This document shows positions 1 through 7,100 of a stretch of 37,168 nucleotides of DNA, in pieces. This stretch comes from Acidimicrobiaceae bacterium. Lineage in GTDB: Bacteria > Actinomycetota > Acidimicrobiia > Acidimicrobiales > RAAP-2. The translations under genes and the position numbers were made by a program. Each line of letters starts with the position of its first letter. Position 1 is the first letter of the stretch. The notes below the pieces were generated by a model, which ran no database searches, was not told the origin of the DNA, and saw only the letters and a list, made by a program, of their open reading frames with translations. The stretch is taken from the NCBI GenBank assembly GCA_003160115.1, contig PLQL01000026.1, forward strand, positions 36,587-73,754, given 5' to 3'.

Positions 1-680
1 GTGGCGAAGAACTGGATACCCGGCTGGATGTTGTCGAACGAACCACCGTTGGCCAAGGCCGCCGCGAAGACCGCGGAGAAAGCCGCCGACGCCTCGGTGG
101 GGTCGCCGTTGATGCCGACTTCGTTCTTGTAGGAAGGATTCGTCAACTGGGCGAATGACGTCGGGCACGTGGTCACGATCTTGGTGTTACAACCAATCGA
201 GACGTACCCGCCGTAGTCGTCGAACCATCGACCTTGGGGATCCTTCAGAGCCGCAGGAATGTCACTCCACGTGGCGACCTTGTAGGGCGCCAGGAGATTG
301 AGGTTGCTCGTCGCGTAGCTCGTACCGACGTCGAGAACGTCGGGGGCCGACGAGCGGCCCTTGTCCTGTTCCACGGCGTTGATCTCGTCCTGACTAGAAC
401 CGTCGGGGTTCTCTGAGACGATCTTGATGCCGTACTTCTTCGAGAAGTCCGAGATGATGGCGCCGTAGTTGGCCCAGTTGGCGGGAAGTGTGATGACATT
501 GAGCACGCCTTCCTTCTTGGCCGCCTTGATAAGGGCGGACATTCCTCCGCACGCCGCCGCCGACTTCGCGGTGTTGCAACTCGTCGCCGCCGAAGCCGAA
601 CCACCCGACAGTGAGACACCGACGAGTGCGGCACTCAGCAAACCAGCGGCCACTGACACTTTCAGTTTGTTTACAAACAC
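1..680 (-). CDS. Extracellular solute-binding protein of an ABC transporter (partial, C-terminus outside window)
   Basis: The reading frame runs off the left edge, so only the first ~226 residues are visible. GTG at 680 is the chosen start because AGGAGG lies 8 bases before it; an in-frame GTG six bases upstream would sit too close to that site. The protein opens with a basic stretch, a hydrophobic core and an ASA signal-peptidase site near residue 31, so it is exported. The rest reads like family 1 periplasmic binding proteins (iron, polyamine or 2-aminoethylphosphonate types), with AAKKEGVLNVITLPANW after the signal. It follows a phosphonatase-like hydrolase and an FAD amine oxidase on the same strand after 130 bases, which makes an aminophosphonate ligand likely. 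That ligand is inferred from context only. Confidence 0.8.
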   Translation of the reverse strand, partial: MFVNKLKVSVAAGLLSAALVGVSLSGGSASAATSCNTAKSAAACGGMSALIKAAKKEGVLNVITLPANWANYGAIISDFSKKYGIKIVSENPDGSSQDEINAVEQDKGRSSAPDVLDVGTSYATSNLNLLAPYKVATWSDIPAALKDPQGRWFDDYGGYVSIGCNTKIVTTCPTSFAQLTNPSYKNEVGINGDPTEASAAFSAVFAAALANGGSFDNIQPGIQFFA

Positions 681-810
681 GTGCACTGCCTCCTAAAAGT
701 GAACGCACCGAGGTGGTGGTTCGACAGCACAGTACGAGTGGCGAGTTAGAAGTCGGTGACGTCAACCCCGAGACCGTGTGACAATTGTTCAGAGATTGCG
801 CGCACTTCGT

Positions 811-1491
811 TCACGCTTTACCTGCATTGGCGAGCTCGCCCACGCGCAGCAGATCCGCGACCGATTCAATGACTTCGTCGGCTCCGTTCTCCAGCAAGCG
901 CGCCCTCGCGTCGGTACCCGTGAGGACGCCTACGCAAAGTCCGGCGCCGGCGCGTCGGCCGGCCAGCATGTCCGACGCCGTGTCGCCCACCACCACGAGG
1001 GAGTTCGTGGCGAAGGCTTCGAGGCGCACCAGGCACTGCAACAGCATGTCGGGCGCGGGACGACCACGCCCCGCGTCCTGGGGCGAGACGCGCACGCGAA
1101 ACAGGTCGGACCATCCGAGCTCGTGTACCAGCGCCTCGCGCGTGGCGACCGAGAATCCCGTGGTCAGTGCCACCTCAAAGCCAAGACGACGAAGTTCGGT
1201 GACGACCCGGCGAACCCCCGGGATCTCACGGACGCCGAACTCGTGGGCCGCTTCGACAAAATGGCGCTCGAAGGCCTCATTGGCCATCACCCCCCTCGAG
1301 TCGAAGAGGGCAGTGAATACCTCGATCTTGGACTGGCCCATGGTCGCCACGACGTATTGCTGTGCCCTCGAGGCCTCTTCGGCCGCGACTCCGAGTTCGT
1401 CAATGGTCCGACGAAACGCTTCAAGTACGAGTCCGCTATCGATCATCGTGGTTCCGGCCATGTCGAAACACACCAGCTCCAGCGAATTCAT
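811..1491 (-). CDS. Phosphonatase-like HAD-superfamily hydrolase
   Basis: A 226-residue HAD protein very close in pattern to phosphonoacetaldehyde hydrolase (PhnX) and to its sister family TIGR03351. The nucleophile loop is DMAGTT at residues 10-15 instead of the usual DxDxT. MGQSKIE at 51-57 carries Lys55, at the place where phosphonatase forms its Schiff base. GRGRPAP uses Arg where ordinary HADs have Lys, and VGDTASDM supplies the metal-binding aspartates. The expected reaction is C-P bond cleavage of an aldehyde phosphonate in the cytoplasm. The ATG overlaps the stop of the upstream FAD oxidoreductase by four bases (ATGA), so the two are translationally coupled. The exact substrate cannot be read from the sequence; phosphonoacetaldehyde or a hydroxylated relative are the candidates. 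Confidence 0.85.
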   Translation of the reverse strand: MNSLELVCFDMAGTTMIDSGLVLEAFRRTIDELGVAAEEASRAQQYVVATMGQSKIEVFTALFDSRGVMANEAFERHFVEAAHEFGVREIPGVRRVVTELRRLGFEVALTTGFSVATREALVHELGWSDLFRVRVSPQDAGRGRPAPDMLLQCLVRLEAFATNSLVVVGDTASDMLAGRRAGAGLCVGVLTGTDARARLLENGADEVIESVADLLRVGELANAGKA

Positions 1492-2693
1492 TGAAAGCTC
1501 TCCTCGGCGATCGCGGGAGCCAGCGTCATGCCGCGTCCGCCGGCACCCGTTATCGCGGTGACGCCGTGTGCGACACGCTTGCGAAAGTAGACGTCATTGG
1601 CACCGGGATCGGTGAGCTGGTGGTAGGTGCCACTCCAGCGACGCTCGATGCGGGGCATTCGTTCACCGATCAAGTATTTCGCGGACGCCGCGATCAGCGA
1701 GAGCGGATCATCGCGCGTGGCGAAATCCCCCGGCTCGTCAACCTCGTGCGTGTCGCCAATAGTGAGTCCACCATCCAATCGTTGCTGGCACAAGAGCTGG
1801 ATCGCGTAGTGCGCTGCGTGCTCATCCTGAGGAACCAGTCGGTGGGAAAACTCTTGGAAGGCCGGGTAGTAACGGAGCGAATCGCCACTGGCCACCGACG
1901 TCGTCAACACGTCGGCACACTGTTCGGTCTCGGCCATTTGCAATCGAACGGTGCGCAGCGGCTCAGTGGCGAACAGTTCGGCCGCGAATCCGCTCAAGCT
2001 CGCGCCGAGACAAAGAAAGACCTGATCGCCACGATGACGAACGCCGCGGTGATCAACGACCTCGAAGTCACCAACGCCCACTATCTCGTGGCGCGCCAGG
2101 TACTCGTATCGTTTGGTCGCGTGCATCGCCTCACGAAGCGCGCCCAGTGCACTCCGCGACTCGACCGCGGCGTCAAGATCACAATACAGGCCACCCAGAA
2201 ATGTCCCCCGAAGAGCTGGGTTTCGCCGTCGCGCTTCGTCGACGTCCACCAGCGCGAAGCCTCGTTGCGTGGCATCACCTCGCGAGCTCGCGCACTCGAG
2301 TACCTCCATTTCGTCGGGTCGAGTCGCCAACGTGAGCGATCCGTTGGCCCGAAATCCCACCAACGGCACGTTCTCGCCGATCACCTGCCAGAGTTGACGT
2401 GCCCGCAGCGCAAGTTCCAGTTCGCGACCAGGTGCTCGACCGCTCACCCACACGAGCCCGAAGTTCCGCACCGTTGCCCCTTGCGCGACATGGTCACGCT
2501 CCAGGTGCACCACCATCGCGCCGCGCGCGAGCGCGGCGTAGGCGTGCATCGTGCCGATGACCCCACCACCAACGACCACGACGCGACTTCCGGCCAACGC
2601 CCAGTTATCAGTTCCCTCCACGAAGGTCGAATCTAAGGGGGTTAACTTTCGCGACGGTGACGCGAAGGCGTCGACTTGCCGAATCCTGCGCAT
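1488..2693 (-). CDS. FAD-dependent amine oxidoreductase, TIGR03364 (HpnW) type
   Basis: A DAO/glycine-oxidase-fold flavoenzyme. VVVGGGVIG (residues 39-47) is the dinucleotide-binding loop, followed by HLERD, the acidic end of the second strand, and ITGAGGRGMTLAPAIAEE closes the FAD site near the C-terminus. This clade is known to sit beside phosphonatase-like hydrolases and phosphonate transporters, and has been proposed to deaminate an aminophosphonate oxidatively to the aldehyde that the hydrolase cleaves. The context here matches: stop and next start overlap by four bases. The ATG at 2693 gives 401 residues and leaves 25 bases to tadA. A GTG at 2621 would give 377 residues, closer to the usual family length, so the start is uncertain. 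Confidence 0.8.
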   Translation of the reverse strand: MRRIRQVDAFASPSRKLTPLDSTFVEGTDNWALAGSRVVVVGGGVIGTMHAYAALARGAMVVHLERDHVAQGATVRNFGLVWVSGRAPGRELELALRARQLWQVIGENVPLVGFRANGSLTLATRPDEMEVLECASSRGDATQRGFALVDVDEARRRNPALRGTFLGGLYCDLDAAVESRSALGALREAMHATKRYEYLARHEIVGVGDFEVVDHRGVRHRGDQVFLCLGASLSGFAAELFATEPLRTVRLQMAETEQCADVLTTSVASGDSLRYYPAFQEFSHRLVPQDEHAAHYAIQLLCQQRLDGGLTIGDTHEVDEPGDFATRDDPLSLIAASAKYLIGERMPRIERRWSGTYHQLTDPGANDVYFRKRVAHGVTAITGAGGRGMTLAPAIAEESFQ

Positions 2694-2718
2694 CGGGCCT
2701 TCGACGTCGTCAGCGACG

Positions 2719-3192
2719 TCACGTGCGACGGGACTCGAAGAAGGCCCGCAATAGCGAACGCGATTCCTCCGCCAAGACGTCGTACGAGAGAGTCGCTTCG
2801 TGGAGCAGTCGGGGGTCCGAGAGGACGTTGTAGCGCGATCCGACCGCGCCCGCCTTCTCGTCCAACGCACCAATGACCACCCGATTGACCCGGGCGTTAA
2901 GAAGGGCACCCGCACACATGACGCAGGGCTCGAGCGTCACGTAGACCGTCGCGTCGTCCATACGCCAACCGGTTCGACGGGCCGCCGCGTCACGTAGGGC
3001 GATCATCTCCGCGTGCGCGGTGGGATCACGGTCGACCTCGCGGCGGTTCTCACCAACGCCGAGGACCTCGTCGTTGACAACGACCACACAACCCACCGGT
3101 ACGTCGTCGTGGGACAACGCCTCGCGGGCCTGGACGAGCGCCAAGCGCATGAACTCCTCGTCGCGGTTCGCCGTGTCGCTGCGCGTCTCCAT
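2719..3192 (-). CDS. tadA: tRNA adenosine(34) deaminase TadA
   Basis: A cytidine-deaminase-fold enzyme of 157 residues. HAEMIAL holds the zinc-binding His and catalytic Glu, and TLEPCVMCAGAL holds the two zinc-binding cysteines; DVPVGCVVV and ARVNRVVIGA are typical TadA segments. It converts A34 to inosine in tRNA-Arg(ACG). A gene for exactly that tRNA lies at 31236-31312. The ATG at 3192 is chosen as giving the normal N-terminal length; a longer frame continues upstream toward the tRNA-Ser gene and an internal ATG at 3150 is also possible. It is divergent from tRNA-Ser and is the first gene of the minus-strand run that continues into the phosphonate genes 25 bases later. Confidence 0.93.
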   Translation of the reverse strand: METRSDTANRDEEFMRLALVQAREALSHDDVPVGCVVVVNDEVLGVGENRREVDRDPTAHAEMIALRDAAARRTGWRMDDATVYVTLEPCVMCAGALLNARVNRVVIGALDEKAGAVGSRYNVLSDPRLLHEATLSYDVLAEESRSLLRAFFESRRT

Positions 3193-3278
3193 CCTCGAAG
3201 CGTAGGGGTTAACGGCTTCACGCCACGGTGTGGCCCTTGGGACGAACCTTCTCAAAAGGCCACGACACGCTCGCACAG

Positions 3279-3284
3279 TAGACT
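3279..3284 (+). promoter_or_regulatory. Probable -10 box of the tRNA-Ser promoter
   Basis: TAGACT ends eight bases before the first base of the tRNA, so transcription would start almost at the mature 5' end. No convincing -35 box is visible at the usual distance. Confidence 0.4.
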
Positions 3285-3291
3285 CGTCCCC

Positions 3292-3379
3292 GGAGGGGTG
3301 CGAGAGCGGCCGAATCGGGCAGTCTCGAAAACTGCTGTGTCTACGGGCACCGTGGGTTCAAATCCCACCTCCTCCGCCA
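3292..3379 (+). tRNA. tRNA-Ser (anticodon CGA), CCA encoded
   Basis: An 88-base cloverleaf of the long-variable-arm class. The acceptor GGAGGGG pairs with CTCCTCC with one G-U. The anticodon stem CAGT/ACTG encloses the loop CTCGAAA, giving anticodon CGA. The T arm is GTGGG-TTCAAAT-CCCAC and the 3' end is G followed by an encoded CCA. The extra arm CTGTGTCTACGGGCACC is long, as expected for serine tRNAs. It reads TCG codons. Confidence 0.95.
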
Positions 3380-3382
3380 TCG

Positions 3383-3412
3383 AGAGACGGGTGACGCGAG
3401 TCACCCGTCTCT
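3383..3412 (+). terminator. Perfect hairpin after tRNA-Ser
   Basis: Thirteen base pairs (AGAGACGGGTGAC with its complement) close a GCGA tetraloop, starting four bases after the tRNA CCA. The T-run after it is very short (TTCGCG), so it is either a weak intrinsic terminator or a 3' processing and stability hairpin. It also separates the tRNA from gabT. Confidence 0.7.
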
Positions 3413-3491
3413 TCGCGCCCGAGAACGTGCGGTGACGCGGAACTACGATGGGAGGGTCTGGCAGACGTCAGTCATCTTCTAGGAGAGCGCC

Positions 3492-4829
3492 ATGGTTTCG
3501 TCAGTTGAGTCCTCGGTAGGCACCAATCGCAAGGTAGTCACAGAACTGCCCGGTCCCAAGTCGAGGGCACTGCACGAGCGTCGCCAGGCTGCGGTCAGCG
3601 CTGGCCTTACGAACGGCTTTCCGATCTACATCGAGCGCGCCGAAGGGGCGATCCTGGTCGACGTCGACGGGAACCGCATCCTGGACCTCGGTTCGGGCAT
3701 CGCGGTGACCACGATCGGTCACGCAGTACCCGAACTCGTCGACGCCGTCAGCGCCCAGGTCGCCGCGTTCACGCACACGTGCTTTATGGTGACGCCCTAC
3801 GAGAGCTACGTCGAGGTCTGTGAGGAGCTCGCGGCGCTCACCCCGGGTTCGCACGCCAAGACATCGGCCCTCTTTAACTCCGGTTCCGAGGCCGTCGAGA
3901 ACGCGGTGAAGATCGCACGCCTCGCCAGCGGCCGACAGGCCATCGTGGTCTTTGACCACGCCTACCACGGGCGCACGAACTTGACCATGGCCCTCACGGC
4001 AAAGAACATGCCCTACAAAGACCGCTTCGGTCCCTTCGCCCCCGAGATCTACCGGGTTCCCATGAGCAACCCGTTCCACGACGGGCTGTCCGGCGCCCAA
4101 GCGGCCGCGCGCGCCATCAAGGCCATCGAGACTCAGGTCGGCGCCCACAACGTGGCGGCGGTTTTGATCGAGCCCATCCAGGGCGAGGGCGGCTTCATCG
4201 TACCCGCGGAAGGATTCCTGCCGGCGCTCTCGGAGTGGACAACCGCCAACGGGGTCCTCTTCATCGCTGACGAGATTCAAAGCGGTTTCTGTCGCACCGG
4301 GGACTGGTTCGCCGTCGACCACGAAGGTGTCATTCCCGACCTGGTCACGACGGCGAAGGGACTGGCCGGCGGCATGCCGCTCGCCGCGGTGACCGGACGG
4401 GCCGAGGTGATGAATCAAGTGCACGAGGGCGGACTGGGTGGCACGTACGGGGGGAATCCCGTCGCCGCAGCGGCCGCACTCGCGACCATCAAGACGCTGC
4501 GCGACCGCAACCTCGCGTCACGCGCGCGTGAACTTGAGACCGTGATACTGAAGAGCCTCCGGTCACTCCAGCAAGACGTCGCCATCATCGGTGACGTTCG
4601 GGGGCGAGGTGCCATGATCGCGATCGAATTGGTCCAACCCGGCACCAAGGACGCCAACGCCGCCGCCGCGAAATCCATCGTGACGTACTGCAACCAGCAC
4701 GGTGTCATCGCGCTCGCCTGCGGTACCTACGGCAACGTCATTCGACTCTTGCCACCGCTGGTTATCACCGACGAGCAACTCGAAGACGGTCTCGACGTGC
4801 TCGCGGCCGCCGTACGCGCCGCTAGTTAG
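3492..4829 (+). CDS. gabT: 4-aminobutyrate aminotransferase
   Basis: A class III PLP aminotransferase of 445 residues that moves the amino group of GABA to 2-oxoglutarate, giving succinate semialdehyde and glutamate. NSGSEAVENAVK (129-140) is the phosphate-binding region, IADEIQSGFCRTG (258-270) contains Asp260, which contacts the pyridine nitrogen, and TTAKGLAGGMPL carries the PLP lysine at 289. IEPIQGEGGF and GGTYGGNPVAAAAAL are typical of GabT. AGGAGA lies six bases before the ATG. It stands alone, and its last eight bases overlap the 3' end of the convergent marP. A related omega-amino acid substrate cannot be excluded. A succinate-semialdehyde dehydrogenase could be the long aldehyde dehydrogenase at 7097-8839, but nothing beyond distance supports this. 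Confidence 0.88.
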   Translation: MVSSVESSVGTNRKVVTELPGPKSRALHERRQAAVSAGLTNGFPIYIERAEGAILVDVDGNRILDLGSGIAVTTIGHAVPELVDAVSAQVAAFTHTCFMVTPYESYVEVCEELAALTPGSHAKTSALFNSGSEAVENAVKIARLASGRQAIVVFDHAYHGRTNLTMALTAKNMPYKDRFGPFAPEIYRVPMSNPFHDGLSGAQAAARAIKAIETQVGAHNVAAVLIEPIQGEGGFIVPAEGFLPALSEWTTANGVLFIADEIQSGFCRTGDWFAVDHEGVIPDLVTTAKGLAGGMPLAAVTGRAEVMNQVHEGGLGGTYGGNPVAAAAALATIKTLRDRNLASRARELETVILKSLRSLQQDVAIIGDVRGRGAMIAIELVQPGTKDANAAAAKSIVTYCNQHGVIALACGTYGNVIRLLPPLVITDEQLEDGLDVLAAAVRAAS

Positions 4830-5976
4830 GTAGGCAACCCAGAGTCGGCACTGCGCTCGCGTGCGCGTGCGCGAGATCAGCCTCGACGACCGCGTCGGGG
4901 ATCGCGTACGCGGTGCTCGCTTGACTGATTGACTTCGATTCGATGACACCCGCCACGTCAGAGCCGACCAGTACCGGGCTGCCGGAGTTACCCGGTTGCA
5001 CGTTCACCTCAATCACCTCGTAGGTCCTCGTCAGGAGTCGCTGGTCGTAGATGTCTCGACCCTGCGCGGTGACGTTTCCTTCGATGTAGCCCGGGGCCGC
5101 GGTTCGAGTCGCGTTGAGCGGAAATCCAACGACCACCGCACGAGTTCCCGCCGCCGCCACCCTTGGTAGAAAGATCAACGGCGACTCGTGTACCGAACCC
5201 ACTCGCAGTATCGCAATGTCATAACTGGGGTCGAAGAGCACCACTGAAGCGGGTATGCCATTGACCGCGAAAATCTTCTCACCCGCCACGACGTGGGCGT
5301 TGGTCACTGCGTCATGGCTTGAAACGAAGAACGCGGTGCCCTCTTGAACTCTCGAGCAACCCCCGCTCGCCAGTACCTTCACCACGTCACTGGGTGAACC
5401 CAGGGAGGTGACGAGCGGACCAAGTTTCCTTGGTGCCACGGTTACTGGCAGCGTTGGCGCCACGATTGAGGCGAAAATGCTCGGAAAGTCCGCGTTTCGA
5501 AAGAGGGACTGCACTTTGGCCTCGATGGACGGCACTGGGGGCATCACCTTATTAATACCGTCCAGAACCTTGGAGTTCTGGATCTCGCTCGCGAGCGAAC
5601 CCCAAGCGGTCGAAGCAAGAAGTCCAGCGATCAACCAACAACCGACCAGGGTACCCACTACCCCCACCACCACGCCGCCGGCACTGTCAACGACGCCGAA
5701 GTGAAGCGCGTGCATAGAACCCGCCGCTACGCCGCCGACAATTCGACCCAAGGTGCCGCCGAGCACGGTGGCGACGAACACGAGCGCGAGCGCGACCAAT
5801 GGTCGCCACGCCGCGTGCGTGATGGCCGTCGAGAACGGCGGGGCGATGAACGTGCCCACGACAAATCCCACTCCGAGGCCCACGTAGCCGGCGACCTGGC
5901 GCAACGCCCCAGCCCGCCGGCCGTCCAGTCCCGCGAGCACCACCAGGACGACGATGACGAGGTCGACCCAGTTCAC
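4822..5976 (-). CDS. marP: MarP-type membrane-anchored serine protease (CvpA domain plus trypsin-like domain)
   Basis: 384 residues. The first ~125 form a CvpA-like region with four hydrophobic segments (about 5-17, 29-50, 58-85, 95-122). A periplasmic chymotrypsin-fold protease follows, with His228 in TNAHVVAG, Asp253 in DPSYDIAIL and Ser331 in QPGNSGSP. Cys207 and Cys381 flank the domain as the disulfide-forming cysteines do in Mycobacterium tuberculosis MarP, a protease needed for acid resistance. Length agrees with that family. The start is GTG at 5976. TACTCT seven bases upstream could be a -10 box giving a leaderless transcript; GGAG three bases from the start is too close to be a good ribosome site. 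Its targets are probably cell-wall enzymes, by analogy. Confidence 0.87.
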   Translation of the reverse strand: MNWVDLVIVVLVVLAGLDGRRAGALRQVAGYVGLGVGFVVGTFIAPPFSTAITHAAWRPLVALALVFVATVLGGTLGRIVGGVAAGSMHALHFGVVDSAGGVVVGVVGTLVGCWLIAGLLASTAWGSLASEIQNSKVLDGINKVMPPVPSIEAKVQSLFRNADFPSIFASIVAPTLPVTVAPRKLGPLVTSLGSPSDVVKVLASGGCSRVQEGTAFFVSSHDAVTNAHVVAGEKIFAVNGIPASVVLFDPSYDIAILRVGSVHESPLIFLPRVAAAGTRAVVVGFPLNATRTAAPGYIEGNVTAQGRDIYDQRLLTRTYEVIEVNVQPGNSGSPVLVGSDVAGVIESKSISQASTAYAIPDAVVEADLAHAHASAVPTLGCLPN

Positions 5977-6065
5977 GTACTCCAGAGTAAACGACCAGGC
6001 GATTCGGCCACGATGGCGACCTCAGTAGCATCGTCTAGAACTCTCACACGAAGGCGTACATCTCT

Positions 6066-7100
6066 ATGAGCCGACTGGTAGCGAAGGCCTCGCGCGCGTG
6101 GCGACTCGGCGCGTTGCTCGGTGTCGGCGCCCTCGCGCTCGCGAGCTGCGCCACCCAAGCGTCGCTGCACGTGACGGGTCTGCCTTCGATAAGCATCTCG
6201 GTGCCGCTGCACACCAGTGCGTGCACCCTCTCTGGTTCGTGCATCGCCCTCGGCACGACCGGATCGGACTCGCTACCTACGACCGTCGGCGAATATCGAG
6301 AGTCCAACGGCACGTGGTCGTCGCTCGTCGTGCCGAACGCACCCTCCTCACTGATCACCTCCGCATCATGTCTCGCGACAGAATGTCTTATTGGTGGCAT
6401 TCAACCCAGCGGCAACCTCTTATGGAACTACAACGCCTCCTCCCAATCGGTGGTCGCGCTTGGGTCGCTCGCGGGCGGACAGGGGATTCGCACTCTCAGT
6501 TGTTTTGGCGCGTCGTCGTGTGCCGCCGTGATCACTGACGGCGTGAACACCGCTTCAACAATCACCTTTTCCACTAACGACGGGGCCACCTGGTCCTCCA
6601 GGGCGCCCCTGCCCTGGTCCTCGAGCGACACCGTGACTGATCTCACGTGCACGAACGCACTCACGTGCTTGGTGAGTGCGACGAGTGACTCGAATACTCT
6701 GGACCTCGAAGCCACGTTCGATGGCGGAACCACGTGGAGCCAGCGCACCACGCCATCGACGTGGACGAGTCTGACGTCGCTCACCTGTTCGAAACGCCGG
6801 TGCGTGGGACTGGCCAGCACCGCATCGAAGTCCTACGTCGCCACCACCACAACGTTCGGACGTCGCTGGCTGGCCACGAAGTTACCCGCCGCGGTGAACG
6901 CCTTGGCCTGCACGACGATCACGCGATGTGTCGTCGTGGGCGAGACGAGCTCGGGCAACCCGTGGTTCGCCGCCGACGACGACGGTCAACTGACGGTCGC
7001 GGCTTTGAAGTACGTCCCCTCGCCACTCGTGAGCGTGGCGTGCGCGCGAAAAGTCTGTACCGCAATCGGCGTCAGCACGTTGCTCGCGTCTCGTCCCTAA
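6066..7100 (+). CDS. Secreted lipoprotein with seven cysteine-pair repeats, probable beta-propeller
   Basis: 344 residues. The signal peptide ends in LASC with lipid-acceptor Cys28, so the protein is anchored outside the membrane. The mature part contains exactly seven short repeats of the form (L/V/S)xC-x(4-5)-C followed by small or hydrophobic residues: Cys53/59, 102/107, 146/152, 195/201, 241/246, 282/288 and 326/331. They are spaced 41-49 residues apart, with TFSTNDGATW and TFDGGTTW (BNR-like Asp-box sequences) between some of them. One repeat per blade suggests a seven-bladed propeller with a disulfide in each blade. Function is unknown. It is divergent from marP and its stop overlaps the aldehyde dehydrogenase stop by four bases. 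Confidence 0.8.
   Translation: MSRLVAKASRAWRLGALLGVGALALASCATQASLHVTGLPSISISVPLHTSACTLSGSCIALGTTGSDSLPTTVGEYRESNGTWSSLVVPNAPSSLITSASCLATECLIGGIQPSGNLLWNYNASSQSVVALGSLAGGQGIRTLSCFGASSCAAVITDGVNTASTITFSTNDGATWSSRAPLPWSSSDTVTDLTCTNALTCLVSATSDSNTLDLEATFDGGTTWSQRTTPSTWTSLTSLTCSKRRCVGLASTASKSYVATTTTFGRRWLATKLPAAVNALACTTITRCVVVGETSSGNPWFAADDDGQLTVAALKYVPSPLVSVACARKVCTAIGVSTLLASRP

Noticed and set aside
1362-2636. A 424-codon open frame on the plus strand opposite the FAD oxidoreductase.
   Set aside because: It is the antisense of a clear family protein; its translation is Arg/His-rich with no domain and it has no ribosome site. The same holds for the long antisense frames over sqdB (14255-15280), rhaB (15785-16456) and the aldolase fusion (18384-19364).
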